64,000 nt of DNA from the NCBI GenBank assembly GCA_041648175.1, contig JBAZPO010000015.1, positions 59,206 to 123,205 of the forward strand. Direction: 5' to 3'. Within the stretch, counting starts at the first letter, position 1, and each line of letters begins with the position of its first letter. Made by a program: the position numbers and the translations under genes. The notes under the pieces were generated by a model. The model ran no database searches. It was not told the DNA's origin and was given only the letters and a program-made list of their open reading frames with translations. Below are positions 42,196 through 50,005 of this stretch, in pieces. Source of the stretch: Desulfobaccales bacterium. Its GTDB lineage: Bacteria; Desulfobacterota; Desulfobaccia; Desulfobaccales; 0-14-0-80-60-11.

Positions 42196-42256
42196 CAAAA
42201 GTCTTACATAATTTCTTGAGGCTTTCCCAAATAAGCCTGATTTTATAAGACTTTTG
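42196..42256. promoter_or_regulatory. 61-bp nested palindrome in a divergent intergenic region
   Basis: Outer arms CAAAAGTCTTA (42196-42206) and TAAGACTTTTG (42246-42256) are perfect over 11 bp. Nested inside are AGGCTT (42219-42224) and AAGCCT (42233-42238) around an 8-nt loop. It lies 52 bp before the plus-strand gene at 42308 and ~180 bp upstream of the aminotransferase start, in a 295-bp AT-rich gap. It may be a cruciform, an operator for both genes, or a structured leader of the 42308 gene. Confidence 0.55.
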
Positions 42257-42307
42257 CTATGGCATATAATTTGCTTTAAGTATTTTAATACCAAATAAGG
42301 TTTATCT

Positions 42308-42580
42308 ATGTCTAAGTTCCAAATCGGCCTCATGGTTGGTTGTCTGCTTGGAGCCCTGATCATGGTGGTGGCTCTGGGGATAATCCAACTCTATCTCGAA
42401 AAACGGCGGGAGCAGCACGACCAGGTCAGGGAAAAGACTGCCCGGGAAATCCAGGCTGCTATCGGGGCGCACTCTTATGCCAAGCACGACTCCTTAAGTC
42501 ACCTGCCCTTCCCGACCCTGGAGGAGCCGGGTGCGGAAGAGGACCTCACCATCTGTTATGTGTCTATCCGCATAGAATAG
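42308..42580 (+). CDS. Small membrane-anchored protein of unknown function
   Basis: 90 residues: one N-terminal membrane helix (IGLMVGCLLGALIMVVALGIIQLYL, ~6-30), then a charged helix (EKRREQHDQVREKTAREIQAAI) and a short tail. No family recognised. A 61-bp nested palindrome ends 51 bp before the ATG. Divergent from the serine-pathway genes. Confidence 0.55.
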   Translation: MSKFQIGLMVGCLLGALIMVVALGIIQLYLEKRREQHDQVREKTAREIQAAIGAHSYAKHDSLSHLPFPTLEEPGAEEDLTICYVSIRIE

Positions 42581-42780
42581 CCGAGCGTAAGGGTCTGACT
42601 CGCAGACCGTGGTTTGTTTACTTTGATCCGCCCTCCAACTTCGCCATGCCTGGCCCTCATCCATACCCAACACCTGCCGGTAAAATTTAAGCAAACCCCT
42701 GCTCTTCTGACAGGCTCAGGCGTTTGACTTCCTGGCCTAAACCGGGTACAATCCTGACAACCCTGCCGAGGACCGCAACT

Positions 42781-43143
42781 GTGCCTGAATCCTGGAAATT
42801 TCGCATCCTGCGTCGGGAAGCCCGCCGTCACCGACTCATTCTCGAAGGTCACGCCACTCCCCCTTATGAGCGGCCCTATCACGATCCTCTCTTCTTTTAC
42901 GCCGTGATGGGTCCGGATCATCTCTCTCTGGAAGTGAGCCGGGACTTCGATGGCGAACGCCTGCTGGAGTACCTTTACACCCGGCTGGGCCAGCCGGTGG
43001 AGCCGCCCCGGATTCAGGTCGGCGGCCGCCAGGACGAAGAAGAAGGCGCCTTGCTCCTGGTAGACTGGCGTTTTCCTACAGCCGGGCGGGAGGAAATGAT
43101 CCGCCGCATGAGCGACATCCTGGGGCAATCCCTGGTCGATTGA
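42781..43143 (+). CDS. Unknown protein, paralogue of the 44361 gene
   Basis: ~120 residues from the GTG at 42781, 9 nt after GAGGA; the ATG-like start at 42724 has weaker support. Opens MPESWKFRILRREARRHRLILEGHA and ends with EEEGALLLVDWRFP plus a terminal helix. The gene at 44361 has the same length, the same GTG start and the pattern MPQNWHI...VEGHA...GAMLLVLWDLP. The two flank the MBL-fold gene on the same strand. Probably a small alpha/beta domain; function unknown. Confidence 0.65.
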   Translation: MPESWKFRILRREARRHRLILEGHATPPYERPYHDPLFFYAVMGPDHLSLEVSRDFDGERLLEYLYTRLGQPVEPPRIQVGGRQDEEEGALLLVDWRFPTAGREEMIRRMSDILGQSLVD

Positions 43144-43239
43144 CATCATTTTCTTTGCGCCTCTGCCCCTTGCGCTTTTGCGTGAGATAAAAACCCTCAA
43201 TGTGTCTTTACGTAAGATAGAACAGCATCAGGAGGATTA

Positions 43240-44232
43240 ATGATCCATCTGGGAGACTACGACCCCAAGCTGGAAGGTATCTGGTGGGTGGAAGAAGCCG
43301 GCATGAGCTGCAATGTCTACGTCCTGGATGAGGGCCGCACCCTCATCGATGCCGGTAACTTCTACGGCATGCTCCATGAGATGAGCCAGGAGTTCGATAT
43401 TTCTCTTTTGCAAAACCTGTTCATCACTCACTGTCACTTCGATCACGTGGGCGGGATGGGTGAGCTCTTTGACTGGTCTAACCCTAAGGTCTACGCCCAC
43501 ATGGATACCCTCCCCTATATCAATTTTCGCAATGTGCCCTTTATGCAGATCATGGAGAAAGCCGGCCGCGTCGACCAGGTGGTGATGTTACGGGGGGGTG
43601 AGCGCATCCAGGTGGGGCCCCATCTCCTGGAGGTTATCCCTACTCCCGGTCATACCAAGGGTGACATCTGTCTTTACGAGCACCATAACCGCATCCTTTT
43701 TTCCGGGGATACGGTGTTCCCCAGCAGCGCCACCGAAAATATCCTGGCGGATGCCGATAAGCAACTGGGCGATATGGACCAGCAAATAGCTTCCCTGGCC
43801 CGCCTGGTACCCTATCCGGTGGATTTTCTTCTCCCCGGACACGGTATGCCGGCCTTCTCCGACGGCAGCGACCACGTGCTCAACGCTTACATTGAAACCC
43901 GTAAGGGCAAAGAAGAAGATCCCCGCCAGCCCTATCTGGATGCAGCCAAGATGCTGGGCGAAGCAGGCCGGCCGGAAAAGGCGCTGGAATGCTACAACAT
44001 GACCTTGATGCAGGACCCCGCCAATATGGAGGCCCTGGTCTACAAAGCCACGACCTTAACTGAGCTCCAGCACTATGACGAGGCTCTGGAGATCTTTGAT
44101 AAGATTCTGAAGGTGGCGCCGGATCTGGATGAGGCCAATACGGGCAAAGGCTTTGCCCTGCTGGGGTTAGGTCGGGTGGATGAAGCCTTTAAGCTTCCGG
44201 GCTTTGCCGCCCGCTTAAAAGAGTTGGTCTGA
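43240..44232 (+). CDS. MBL-fold metallohydrolase with C-terminal TPR domain
   Basis: 330 residues. Metallo-beta-lactamase fold at ~1-215 with the metal motifs THCHFDHVGGM (HxHxDH-like, with Cys as the second-position neighbour), PTPGHTKGDICLY and LFSGDTVFP, then LLPGHG. Residues ~225-315 are tetratricopeptide repeats (EAGRPEKALECYNMTLMQDPANMEALVYK, then a second unit). The fusion suggests a thioesterase/glyoxalase-II-like hydrolase that binds a protein partner. GGAGGA precedes the ATG. Flanked by two small paralogous genes. Confidence 0.85.
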   Translation: MIHLGDYDPKLEGIWWVEEAGMSCNVYVLDEGRTLIDAGNFYGMLHEMSQEFDISLLQNLFITHCHFDHVGGMGELFDWSNPKVYAHMDTLPYINFRNVPFMQIMEKAGRVDQVVMLRGGERIQVGPHLLEVIPTPGHTKGDICLYEHHNRILFSGDTVFPSSATENILADADKQLGDMDQQIASLARLVPYPVDFLLPGHGMPAFSDGSDHVLNAYIETRKGKEEDPRQPYLDAAKMLGEAGRPEKALECYNMTLMQDPANMEALVYKATTLTELQHYDEALEIFDKILKVAPDLDEANTGKGFALLGLGRVDEAFKLPGFAARLKELV

Positions 44233-44242
44233 TACCGTTGTT

Positions 44243-44343
44243 CGTTTCTCATTTTTCGTTTTTGGTTAATATATAACAGTTTTAAAGACCAAAATAGAAA
44301 TCCACCGGAAAACGAAAAACGAAAAACCAAGAACGAAAAACGA
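44243..44343. repeat. Paired heptamer tracts in inverted orientation
   Basis: TTGTTCG TTTCTCA TTTTTCG TTTTTGG TT (~44247-44270) and AAAACGA AAAACGA AAAACCA AGAACGA AAAACGA G (~44308-44343). The second tract is largely the reverse complement of the first, so the region can fold into a long AT-rich hairpin between the MBL gene and the next one. Confidence 0.7.
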
Positions 44344-44360
44344 GATAGGTGGGAACCCCG

Positions 44361-44732
44361 GTGCCTCAAAACTGGCACATTGCCATCGATAACCTGGAGC
44401 AGCGCCGCAAAGTGGCTATGGTTGAAGGCCACGCCCGCGGGGATGATTCTCCCCCCGGCGACGACCCCGTAGAATTCTCCCTCACCCTGTACCGTGACCA
44501 GGCCTCTTTAAACGTGCCCGCCTCTACCCAGGGGCGGGCCTTCATTGCCCGCCTCACCGAAATCCTGGGAACCCCGCGCATGGAACCCACCGTTAAATGC
44601 AGTTGCTCTTGGGGTGACGGCGTCATGGGGGCCATGCTCCTCGTGCTCTGGGACCTCCCGCAGGACCCGGCCTCGCCGACGCTCCAGGAGCTCTCCACCT
44701 TTTTGGGAATCACGGTCGTCTTGCCGGCTTAA
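44361..44732 (+). CDS. Unknown protein, paralogue of the 42781 gene
   Basis: ~123 residues from the GTG at 44361, placed 6 nt after GGTGGGA; a GTG four codons upstream is possible. Opens MPQNWHIAIDNLEQRRKVAMVEGHA and has CSCSWGDGVMGAMLLVLWDLP in the second half. Two of its residues there are cysteines (VKCSCSW), absent in the paralogue. Function unknown. Confidence 0.65.
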   Translation: MPQNWHIAIDNLEQRRKVAMVEGHARGDDSPPGDDPVEFSLTLYRDQASLNVPASTQGRAFIARLTEILGTPRMEPTVKCSCSWGDGVMGAMLLVLWDLPQDPASPTLQELSTFLGITVVLPA

Positions 44733-44750
44733 AATCAACGCTGCATTAAC

Positions 44751-44780
44751 CTTGAACTTCGAACTTTGAACGTTGAACTC
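44751..44780. repeat. Heptamer tandem repeat, unit NTTGAAC
   Basis: CTTGAAC TTCGAAC TTTGAAC GTTGAAC TC: four 7-bp units with a constant GAAC. It lies between two convergent genes. Confidence 0.85.
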
Positions 44781-44785
44781 TTGCT

Positions 44786-45142
44786 TCATTGACGTGCAGC
44801 AGGGGTGACACCAGGCTGCGGATGCACGATAACGATCCAGGGCAGGCACAGGGCCTTCTGCTCCGATGCATAGGGGAAGCCGGAAGGCAGATACGCCCCA
44901 AAGGGGCACTGGCCGCAAAGCTGGCCCTCGCTGCCGCAAATATCCCGGAGGCGCTGGGGATCGCCGATCAACTGGCGCAATTCTGCCTGCAAGGCCTCGA
45001 TGTCTTTCAATTGGGGCTGCGCGATCTCCTCGATCATCCGCTGCATCACCACGGCCAAGTCCAGCAGCAAGGGCGGCAAGCTCTCCTCGGCCTTCTTCAG
45101 CCGTACCAAAAAGTCATGGGTCTGCACTCCAGAGGTGCTCAT
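44786..45142 (-). CDS. Cys-motif protein coupled to an amidoligase
   Basis: 118 residues. N-terminal two thirds is helical (FLVRLKKAEESLPPLLLDLAVVMQRMIEEIAQPQLKDIEALQAELRQL). Then a cysteine cluster CGSEGQLCGQCPFGAYLP (~69-86) and one later Cys, which may bind metal or be a modified site; the C-terminus is hydrophobic then Pro-rich. Its ATG overlaps the amidoligase stop (ATGA), so the two proteins are made together. Family not recognised. Confidence 0.6.
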   Translation of the reverse strand: MSTSGVQTHDFLVRLKKAEESLPPLLLDLAVVMQRMIEEIAQPQLKDIEALQAELRQLIGDPQRLRDICGSEGQLCGQCPFGAYLPSGFPYASEQKALCLPWIVIVHPQPGVTPAARQ

Positions 45143-46125
45143 AGCTTAATCTTCTTTCCTCCCGGTCCGCCGGGAAACCGGATGTGGTCCAGCATCCCGG
45201 CTCCCAGATAGATCTTATATAACGTATTGAGCCATTTATTGGGCTTGGCGACATACTCCAGTTCCGGCCGCCGCCCGGCGCCCCATTCCATAAGAAACTG
45301 GGTAAAAATAATCCACTGCATCAGCTCTTCCGGCTGCTCCAGCACGGAAGGATAATAGCGAAATTCCACGGTCCCCCGATACCAATAGGAATGCAGGTTG
45401 AGGCCGTGGTAGCGGGTGGGGTGGAGCTTTCGATGCCGCGAGGTCTTGGCGTCATCCCGGTTTTCGGGGGAATACCAGAGATTTTTCACCAGAGGCGCCC
45501 GCCGTTCGGAGCCATTGTGCCGAAACCACTTATAGAGATCAATTTCCAGGGGCCGGCAGGTTTCGGCCTGGCGACGCTCTTCCGGGAGCAGGTGATAGAT
45601 ATAATTCTCAAATATCGCCACGATCCGCATCAACTGAAAAAGTTCCTGGTTGCCGAAGGTTGCCGGATCTACCCCGTGGTGGACGTGGAAACCGCAGGTT
45701 TCATTCACCTGGATTTCTGGAAACTCTTGCAGCAGCTTGAAAATTTGAAAGATCCGAATCAGCCCCTGAACTCCCGTGAGAATGGGGCTCACCAGTTCGC
45801 CGCCCCCGGCCCCTTTGACGGAGTCGTCCGTCACAAAGGACCAGGCTTCGTACGGTGGTTCATTGGGAGAAAACCCGTTCAGGATGATGCCCCGCTGCTG
45901 AAAGACCTGGGGGAGCAAAACCCCCTGGGGGGAGCGGTTCTTGATCTTGTAAGGGGGGATGACCTCCCGGTCGCCGGCGGAGAGGCTGTACTTCAGTCCA
46001 AAAAACTCGATCTCGACGCCGAAAGGCCGCTCCGTAAAATAACGGAGCATGGGGTAGCGCTCTTTCAGACGCACTTCCTCTTGGGCAAGTGAGGCGCTAT
46101 CCTCCATCTTCTCCTCGATCCGCAT
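45139..46125 (-). CDS. Amidoligase-family protein (glutamine-synthetase-like fold)
   Basis: ~328 residues from the ATG at 46125; a TTG at 46188 and an ATG at 46107 are alternatives with no decisive ribosome site. Motifs of the Amidoligase_2 group: FGVEIEFFGLKYS near the N-terminus, AWSFVTDDSVKGAGGGELVSPIL (~90-120), CGFHVHHGVDP (~150) and LNLHSYWYRGTVEFRYYPS (~240). These supply the metal/ATP-binding Glu and His residues of a carboxylate-amine ligase. The family is predicted to form amide bonds on peptides or proteins; its substrate here is unknown. Coupled to the Cys-motif gene and followed upstream by an NlpC/P60 gene. Confidence 0.8.
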   Translation of the reverse strand: MRIEEKMEDSASLAQEEVRLKERYPMLRYFTERPFGVEIEFFGLKYSLSAGDREVIPPYKIKNRSPQGVLLPQVFQQRGIILNGFSPNEPPYEAWSFVTDDSVKGAGGGELVSPILTGVQGLIRIFQIFKLLQEFPEIQVNETCGFHVHHGVDPATFGNQELFQLMRIVAIFENYIYHLLPEERRQAETCRPLEIDLYKWFRHNGSERRAPLVKNLWYSPENRDDAKTSRHRKLHPTRYHGLNLHSYWYRGTVEFRYYPSVLEQPEELMQWIIFTQFLMEWGAGRRPELEYVAKPNKWLNTLYKIYLGAGMLDHIRFPGGPGGKKIKL

Positions 46126-46526
46126 GATTCCAGGAAACCGGTGTCGCCTTCCCCGCCATAGTTCTTTATACCCAAAATAAATTGGCAAATCAAGGAATTG
46201 CTCTCATTGCCGGCTATCTTTGGGAGGAGAGCGTTACTGCAGGAAGGCCATTCAGAGGCGGTTATACCAGTGTGCATTCAAATGGTGGCACAGGCGTCTC
46301 GCCTGTGCAGGGCAGGCTAAAGCTTGCGATTACCCGAATAGCTTCTTGAACCTAGGTATTACGTGGCTCCAGGCCCGACAAACTGGCAAAACTATTCTGG
46401 CCCAGGTGACCCGATCTTATCCCCTCCCCTAAACTTTGGGCGAGGCATACCGGCCTGGACCAGTTCACTAAGCAACTAATGTGGGCGCGTCACGGCGATT
46501 CGAGAGAACCCCGTCGGGATCATCTT
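46126..46526. repeat. Intergenic gap with GGCACAGGCG palindromic repeat
   Basis: A 401-bp gap between the amidoligase gene and the NlpC/P60 gene. It holds a full copy of the GGTGGCACAGGC...GCCTGTGC repeat at 46284-46311, whose right flank (CAGGGCAGGCTAAAGC..GATTA) matches the 35475 copy. The rest shows no credible ORF, promoter or terminator. Confidence 0.7.
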
Positions 46527-47348
46527 CTATTGAGGGTACTTCACCTCAAAGACCCGCTTGGCCACTGCAAACGTACCTTCGTAGTAGGGCTCTCTGAGGT
46601 TGGTAACGGTTACACCATAGCGGTGGTTGGAGGCATGGATCATCTTCCCCTCACCCAGGTAGATGCCGGCATGGCCAATGTGGCCACCCCGATTGAAGAA
46701 GAGAAGATCTCCCGGCAGCAGCTTGGAAAAATCCATTTGGCGGGTCACTACCTTTCCCACCTGGGCCTGTTCGGCACTGGAGCGAGGCAGGTCGATCTTG
46801 AACCCATGGTAAATGAACTGCACAAACCCGGAGCAATCTGTGGCCGAACTGGTTTCCAAGGACGCACCCCTGGCATAGCGGGCGTGACGGTAAGCGTTAG
46901 CCTTGGTTAAGACCAGCTGAGAGAAATCCCAGGGTTCAAACGTATTAAAGCCACGGGAGGTCGAAGACCCACGATCGATCTTGTCTTCCTGCTTGGGCGG
47001 CTGCGACAGCGGGGTGGTAAGGGTCTTTTTGGGGGCGGTCAGAGGCTCCAGCAAGAATTTGCCATCCCGTTGGGGCGTGACTTTCATCAGCGGAGCCGAC
47101 TCCGTTACCCCACTCCGGGAGGGACTGGAAACCATGGAGGATTCAACCACTTCGCGTTCGTCGGAATGACTCCGCGAGGAGCGGGATCTATAGCTTTTCG
47201 AACTTTTACTAGATTTACTTTTCTTAGCGACCTTCTCTGTCTTCGTGGATCGCTTTTTGACGCTTTTGGTAGGGGTTGAAAAAGCCAGGCTAGGGGAAAA
47301 GGTTAATGCCAGAGTGATTGCCGCACTCCATAAGAATCGATTCACCAT
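46527..47348 (-). CDS. NlpC/P60 cell-wall endopeptidase
   Basis: Exported cysteine peptidase that cleaves peptidoglycan stem peptides. 273 residues: signal peptide (~1-24, ALTFSPSLAFS), a long Lys/Ser-rich linker (KKRSTKTEKVAKKSKSSKSS..., ~28-65) and Pro/Ser linker to ~140, then the NlpC/P60 domain. Catalytic Cys in TDCSGFVQF, His in GHIGHAGIYLG, third residue in MIHASNHRYGV. AAAGGAGG precedes the ATG. A promoter and a ~170-nt structured leader lie upstream. Confidence 0.92.
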   Translation of the reverse strand: MVNRFLWSAAITLALTFSPSLAFSTPTKSVKKRSTKTEKVAKKSKSSKSSKSYRSRSSRSHSDEREVVESSMVSSPSRSGVTESAPLMKVTPQRDGKFLLEPLTAPKKTLTTPLSQPPKQEDKIDRGSSTSRGFNTFEPWDFSQLVLTKANAYRHARYARGASLETSSATDCSGFVQFIYHGFKIDLPRSSAEQAQVGKVVTRQMDFSKLLPGDLLFFNRGGHIGHAGIYLGEGKMIHASNHRYGVTVTNLREPYYEGTFAVAKRVFEVKYPQ

Positions 47349-47517
47349 CCAGAACCTCCTTTGTTATGGGACAATCCGGGAGGGAACTAAAAGCCATTTT
47401 TAGCTCCGGTCATTTGGCCGGCAATGCTCAGAGTAGTCCGATAGAGAGCATTCCTTTCAAGGTTTCAGGGTAGGTAATTTTGCCTAGACCAAATTAGGTA
47501 GAAATACCTATTCAATT
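47349..47517 (-). ncRNA. Structured 5' leader of the NlpC/P60 gene, candidate cis-regulatory RNA
   Basis: ~170 nt between the promoter and the ATG. In the transcript: hairpin AGGTA-UUUC-UACCU (from 47510-47496), then a TAGG...CCTA stem, then a 7-bp stem AAUGCUC/GAGCAUU, a hairpin CCGGCC-AAAU-GACCGG and a CUAAAA/UUUUAG stem, followed by AAAGGAGG. The stack of four to five hairpins before the ribosome site suggests a riboswitch or protein-binding leader. It does not show the c-di-AMP (ydaO) core that often controls such genes. Confidence 0.45.
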
Positions 47518-47523
47518 GGCTGC

Positions 47524-47552
47524 AATTTAGTCTATGAAAAACAAGATGTCAA
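47524..47552 (-). promoter_or_regulatory. Sigma-70 type promoter of the NlpC/P60 gene
   Basis: On the minus strand: TTGACA (47552-47547), exactly 17 bp, TAAATT (47529-47524). It would start transcription near 47517 and produce a ~170-nt leader. The remaining gap to 47823 is AT-rich and holds no gene I can support. Confidence 0.7.
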
Positions 47553-47794
47553 CCCCTTTTTTTCCTCAAATCTGAGCCGACCCAAAGATGTTTAACATAA
47601 TTAACATGTTATAGAAGATAATAATTTATTGAATCAAGCCGCATCACTAAGGGTTTATGATGGTTAGCGAGAACAACCGGGCTTGGAGGCAGGGCAGGTT
47701 TATACCAACGGCCTGGTAAGGAGCAGACCTGGATACAAGGGAAAGGGGCCAGAGACGATTTACCAAACGCCTCGGCCCCCCGACAAAAAAACCA

Positions 47795-47822
47795 AAAACG
47801 AAACTAGAAAAACGGGAAAAGG
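47795..47822. repeat. Degenerate heptamer tract after rplQ
   Basis: ACCAAAA ACGAAAC TAGAAAA ACGGGAA AAGGG: degenerate 7-bp units adjoining the rplQ stop codon. Confidence 0.5.
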
Positions 47823-47823
47823 G

Positions 47824-48225
47824 TTAACCTTCCGCGGCCTTTTTCTTCTTGACCTTGGGCAGGGTTTCGGGGCGATCCACCAGCTCGAGAATGGACATGG
47901 CGGCGCCATCGCCCAACCGGACTCCCAAATGGATGATCCGGGTATACCCCCCGGGACGGTCCTGGAAACGCTCCTTGAGCTCCCCGAAGAGCTTAGCCAC
48001 TACCTTCTTGGAGCGCACCACCGCCATCGTCAGGCGCCGGGCGTGCAAGTCGCCACGTCTGGCCAGGGTAATGACCTTCTCGGCCCACATGCGGGCTTCC
48101 TTGGCCTTGGCCCGGGTAGTCTCCACCCGCTCTCTTTCCAACAGCGCGGTCACCAAATTCCGAAGCATGGCCTGGCGATGCTCCGTAGTCCGGCCCAGGC
48201 GCCGACCAGCCTTTAAGTGTCTCAT
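47824..48225 (-). CDS. rplQ: 50S ribosomal protein L17
   Basis: Last gene of the alpha operon. 133 residues: MRHLKAGRRLGRTTEHRQAMLRN at the N-terminus, RVETTRAKAKEARMWAEKVITLA, and LGVRLGDGAAMSILEL; a short Lys tail ends it. Its ATG overlaps the rpoA stop by 4 bp. Normal length. Confidence 0.98.
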   Translation of the reverse strand: MRHLKAGRRLGRTTEHRQAMLRNLVTALLERERVETTRAKAKEARMWAEKVITLARRGDLHARRLTMAVVRSKKVVAKLFGELKERFQDRPGGYTRIIHLGVRLGDGAAMSILELVDRPETLPKVKKKKAAEG

Positions 48226-49235
48226 GCGACCTCTTCCTTCCTTTCCGGCATCTGATCAGGGGGCGTAAAGCTTTCCAGCTTCATGCCCAGGTGCAGCCCC
48301 ATCTCTACCAAGATCTCTTTGATCTCGTTGAGAGATTTGCGGCCAAAATTTTTGGTCTTCAACATCTCCTGCTCGGTTTTCTGGACCAGCTCGCCGATAT
48401 AGCGGATATTGGCATTCCTCAAACAGTTGGCGGCCCGCACCGACAGTTCCAGTTCATTGACACTGCGATAAAGATTCTCGTTAAAGGTCGGCGGCTCTTC
48501 CAAAGACTTCTCTTCGGCCCCCAGGGGTTCCTCTTCGAAGTTGATGAACATGGTAAGATGTTCTTTAAGAATCTTGGCGGCATAGGCGATGGCATTTTCC
48601 GGGGTGATACTGCCGTCGGTCCAGACCTCCAGCGTCAGCTTGTCGTAGTCCGTCCGCTGCCCCACCCGAGCCTGGGTCACCACGTAATTGACCTTGCGGA
48701 TGGGCGAAAAAATGGCGTCCAGGGGAACATAGCCGATGGCTTGGTCTTCGTCTTTATTGGCCTCGGCGGGCACAAAACCCTTGCCCGTCTTTACCGTCAT
48801 CTCCATCACCAGTTCGCCGTCCGCCGCAAGGGTGGCAATGTGATGCTCGGGGTTGAGGATTTCCACCATGCCATCCGTCTGGATGTCTCCGGCTTTAATC
48901 TCCCCTTTGCCGCGGGCCTCAATATGCAGCATCTTGGTGCCTTCGGAAAGTATCTTCAAACGCACCTGTTTCAAATTAAGCAGGATCTCGGTGACGTCTT
49001 GCATTACCCCGGGGATGGCAGAAAATTCGTGATAGACATCCTTGATGCGGACCGCAGTGATGGCCGATCCCCGCAGGGAGGAAAGCAAAACCCGCCGCAG
49101 GGCGTTGCCCAAGGTGGTGCCGAAACCACGCTCCAAGGGCTCGCAGGCAAACTTGCCATAAAAGCGGTTATGGGTCTCACTATCGACTTCCAGCCGTTTG
49201 GGCTTAATAATATCGGTCCAATTTTTGTGAATCAT
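48222..49235 (-). CDS. rpoA: RNA polymerase alpha subunit
   Basis: 337 residues. N-terminal dimerisation domain with FGTTLGNALRRVLLSSLRGSAITAVRI and the C-terminal DNA/activator-binding domain (~255-320) with ELSVRAANCLRNANIRYIGELVQKTEQEMLKTKNFGRKSLNEI. Standard length and order in the alpha operon (S13-S11-S4-alpha-L17). Confidence 0.98.
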   Translation of the reverse strand: MIHKNWTDIIKPKRLEVDSETHNRFYGKFACEPLERGFGTTLGNALRRVLLSSLRGSAITAVRIKDVYHEFSAIPGVMQDVTEILLNLKQVRLKILSEGTKMLHIEARGKGEIKAGDIQTDGMVEILNPEHHIATLAADGELVMEMTVKTGKGFVPAEANKDEDQAIGYVPLDAIFSPIRKVNYVVTQARVGQRTDYDKLTLEVWTDGSITPENAIAYAAKILKEHLTMFINFEEEPLGAEEKSLEEPPTFNENLYRSVNELELSVRAANCLRNANIRYIGELVQKTEQEMLKTKNFGRKSLNEIKEILVEMGLHLGMKLESFTPPDQMPERKEEVA

Positions 49236-49306
49236 GGCTCCTCAGAGAACTACTTACCTTTTAGGTCCCGGGCTTCCGCGGCCTGTCGGCCATATCCGGA
49301 AGTCCG

Positions 49307-49336
49307 CCTCCCGTACGAACCGTGCGGTCGGGGGAG
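49307..49336. other. Possible group II intron domain-V-like remnant in the rpsD-rpoA gap
   Basis: The 128-bp gap is longer than normal. Its minus strand holds CTCCC...CCGCACGGTTCGTACGGGAGG, which folds as CTCCC/GGGAG with an inner CCG/CGG stem and carries CACGGTTC-like text seen at the 3' end of group II introns. Only a fragment; no reverse transcriptase and no 5' half are present. Confidence 0.2.
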
Positions 49337-49363
49337 AGTCTGGGAACGTAAAGGGTCATGATG

Positions 49364-49990
49364 CTATTTTGAATAAAGTTCCACGATGAGATGTTCTTGA
49401 ATCGGCATGGTGATATCTTCCCGCGTGGGGAACATGACCACCCGACCCTGGGCCTCATCCTTGTTGAACTCGAGCCACGGAGGACAGCCGCGCCGCGCCA
49501 CCGCTTCCATGGCATCTTTGATCAAAGGCAGGCTGCGGCCCTTTTCCGTTACTTGAATCACATCTCCCGTCTTTACCAGGAAGGAAGGCAAATTCACCTT
49601 GGCGCCGTTGACCATGACATAGTTATGGCGCACCAATTGCCGGGCCTGGGTCCGGGAGTTGGCAAACCCTAACCGGTAGACGATGTTGTCCAAACGCCGT
49701 TCCAGAAAAACCAACAGATTGGTCCCGGTCACCCCTTTCTGCCGTTCGGCCTTTTCAAAATAGCTGCTGAACTGTTTCTCCAACACGCCGTAAATCCGTT
49801 TCACCTTCTGCTTTTCCCGAAGCTGCAGGCCGTAATCGGAAACTTTGCTCCGGCGCTGGCCATGCTGGCCCGGCGGGTAGTGACGCCGCTCGATGGCGCA
49901 TTTATCCGTGTAACAGCGATCCCCTTTGAGATAGAGCTGCATCCCCTCCCGGCGGCAAAGCCGGCATGCTGGTCCCACATATCTAGCCAC
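49364..49990 (-). CDS. rpsD: 30S ribosomal protein S4
   Basis: 208 residues. Zinc-type N-terminus with four cysteines (CRLCRREG...CYTDKCAIERR), then the S4 RNA-binding domain (RLDNIVYRLGFANSRTQARQLVRHNYVMVNGAKVN). In E. coli the protein represses its operon; whether it does so here is unknown. Confidence 0.98.
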   Translation of the reverse strand: MARYVGPACRLCRREGMQLYLKGDRCYTDKCAIERRHYPPGQHGQRRSKVSDYGLQLREKQKVKRIYGVLEKQFSSYFEKAERQKGVTGTNLLVFLERRLDNIVYRLGFANSRTQARQLVRHNYVMVNGAKVNLPSFLVKTGDVIQVTEKGRSLPLIKDAMEAVARRGCPPWLEFNKDEAQGRVVMFPTREDITMPIQEHLIVELYSK

Positions 49991-50005
49991 TGTTGATACC
50001 TCTCC

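Noticed and set aside
47349..47517. Leader as a known c-di-AMP (ydaO) or c-di-GMP riboswitch
   Set aside because: The conserved cores of these classes could not be found by eye, only generic hairpins.
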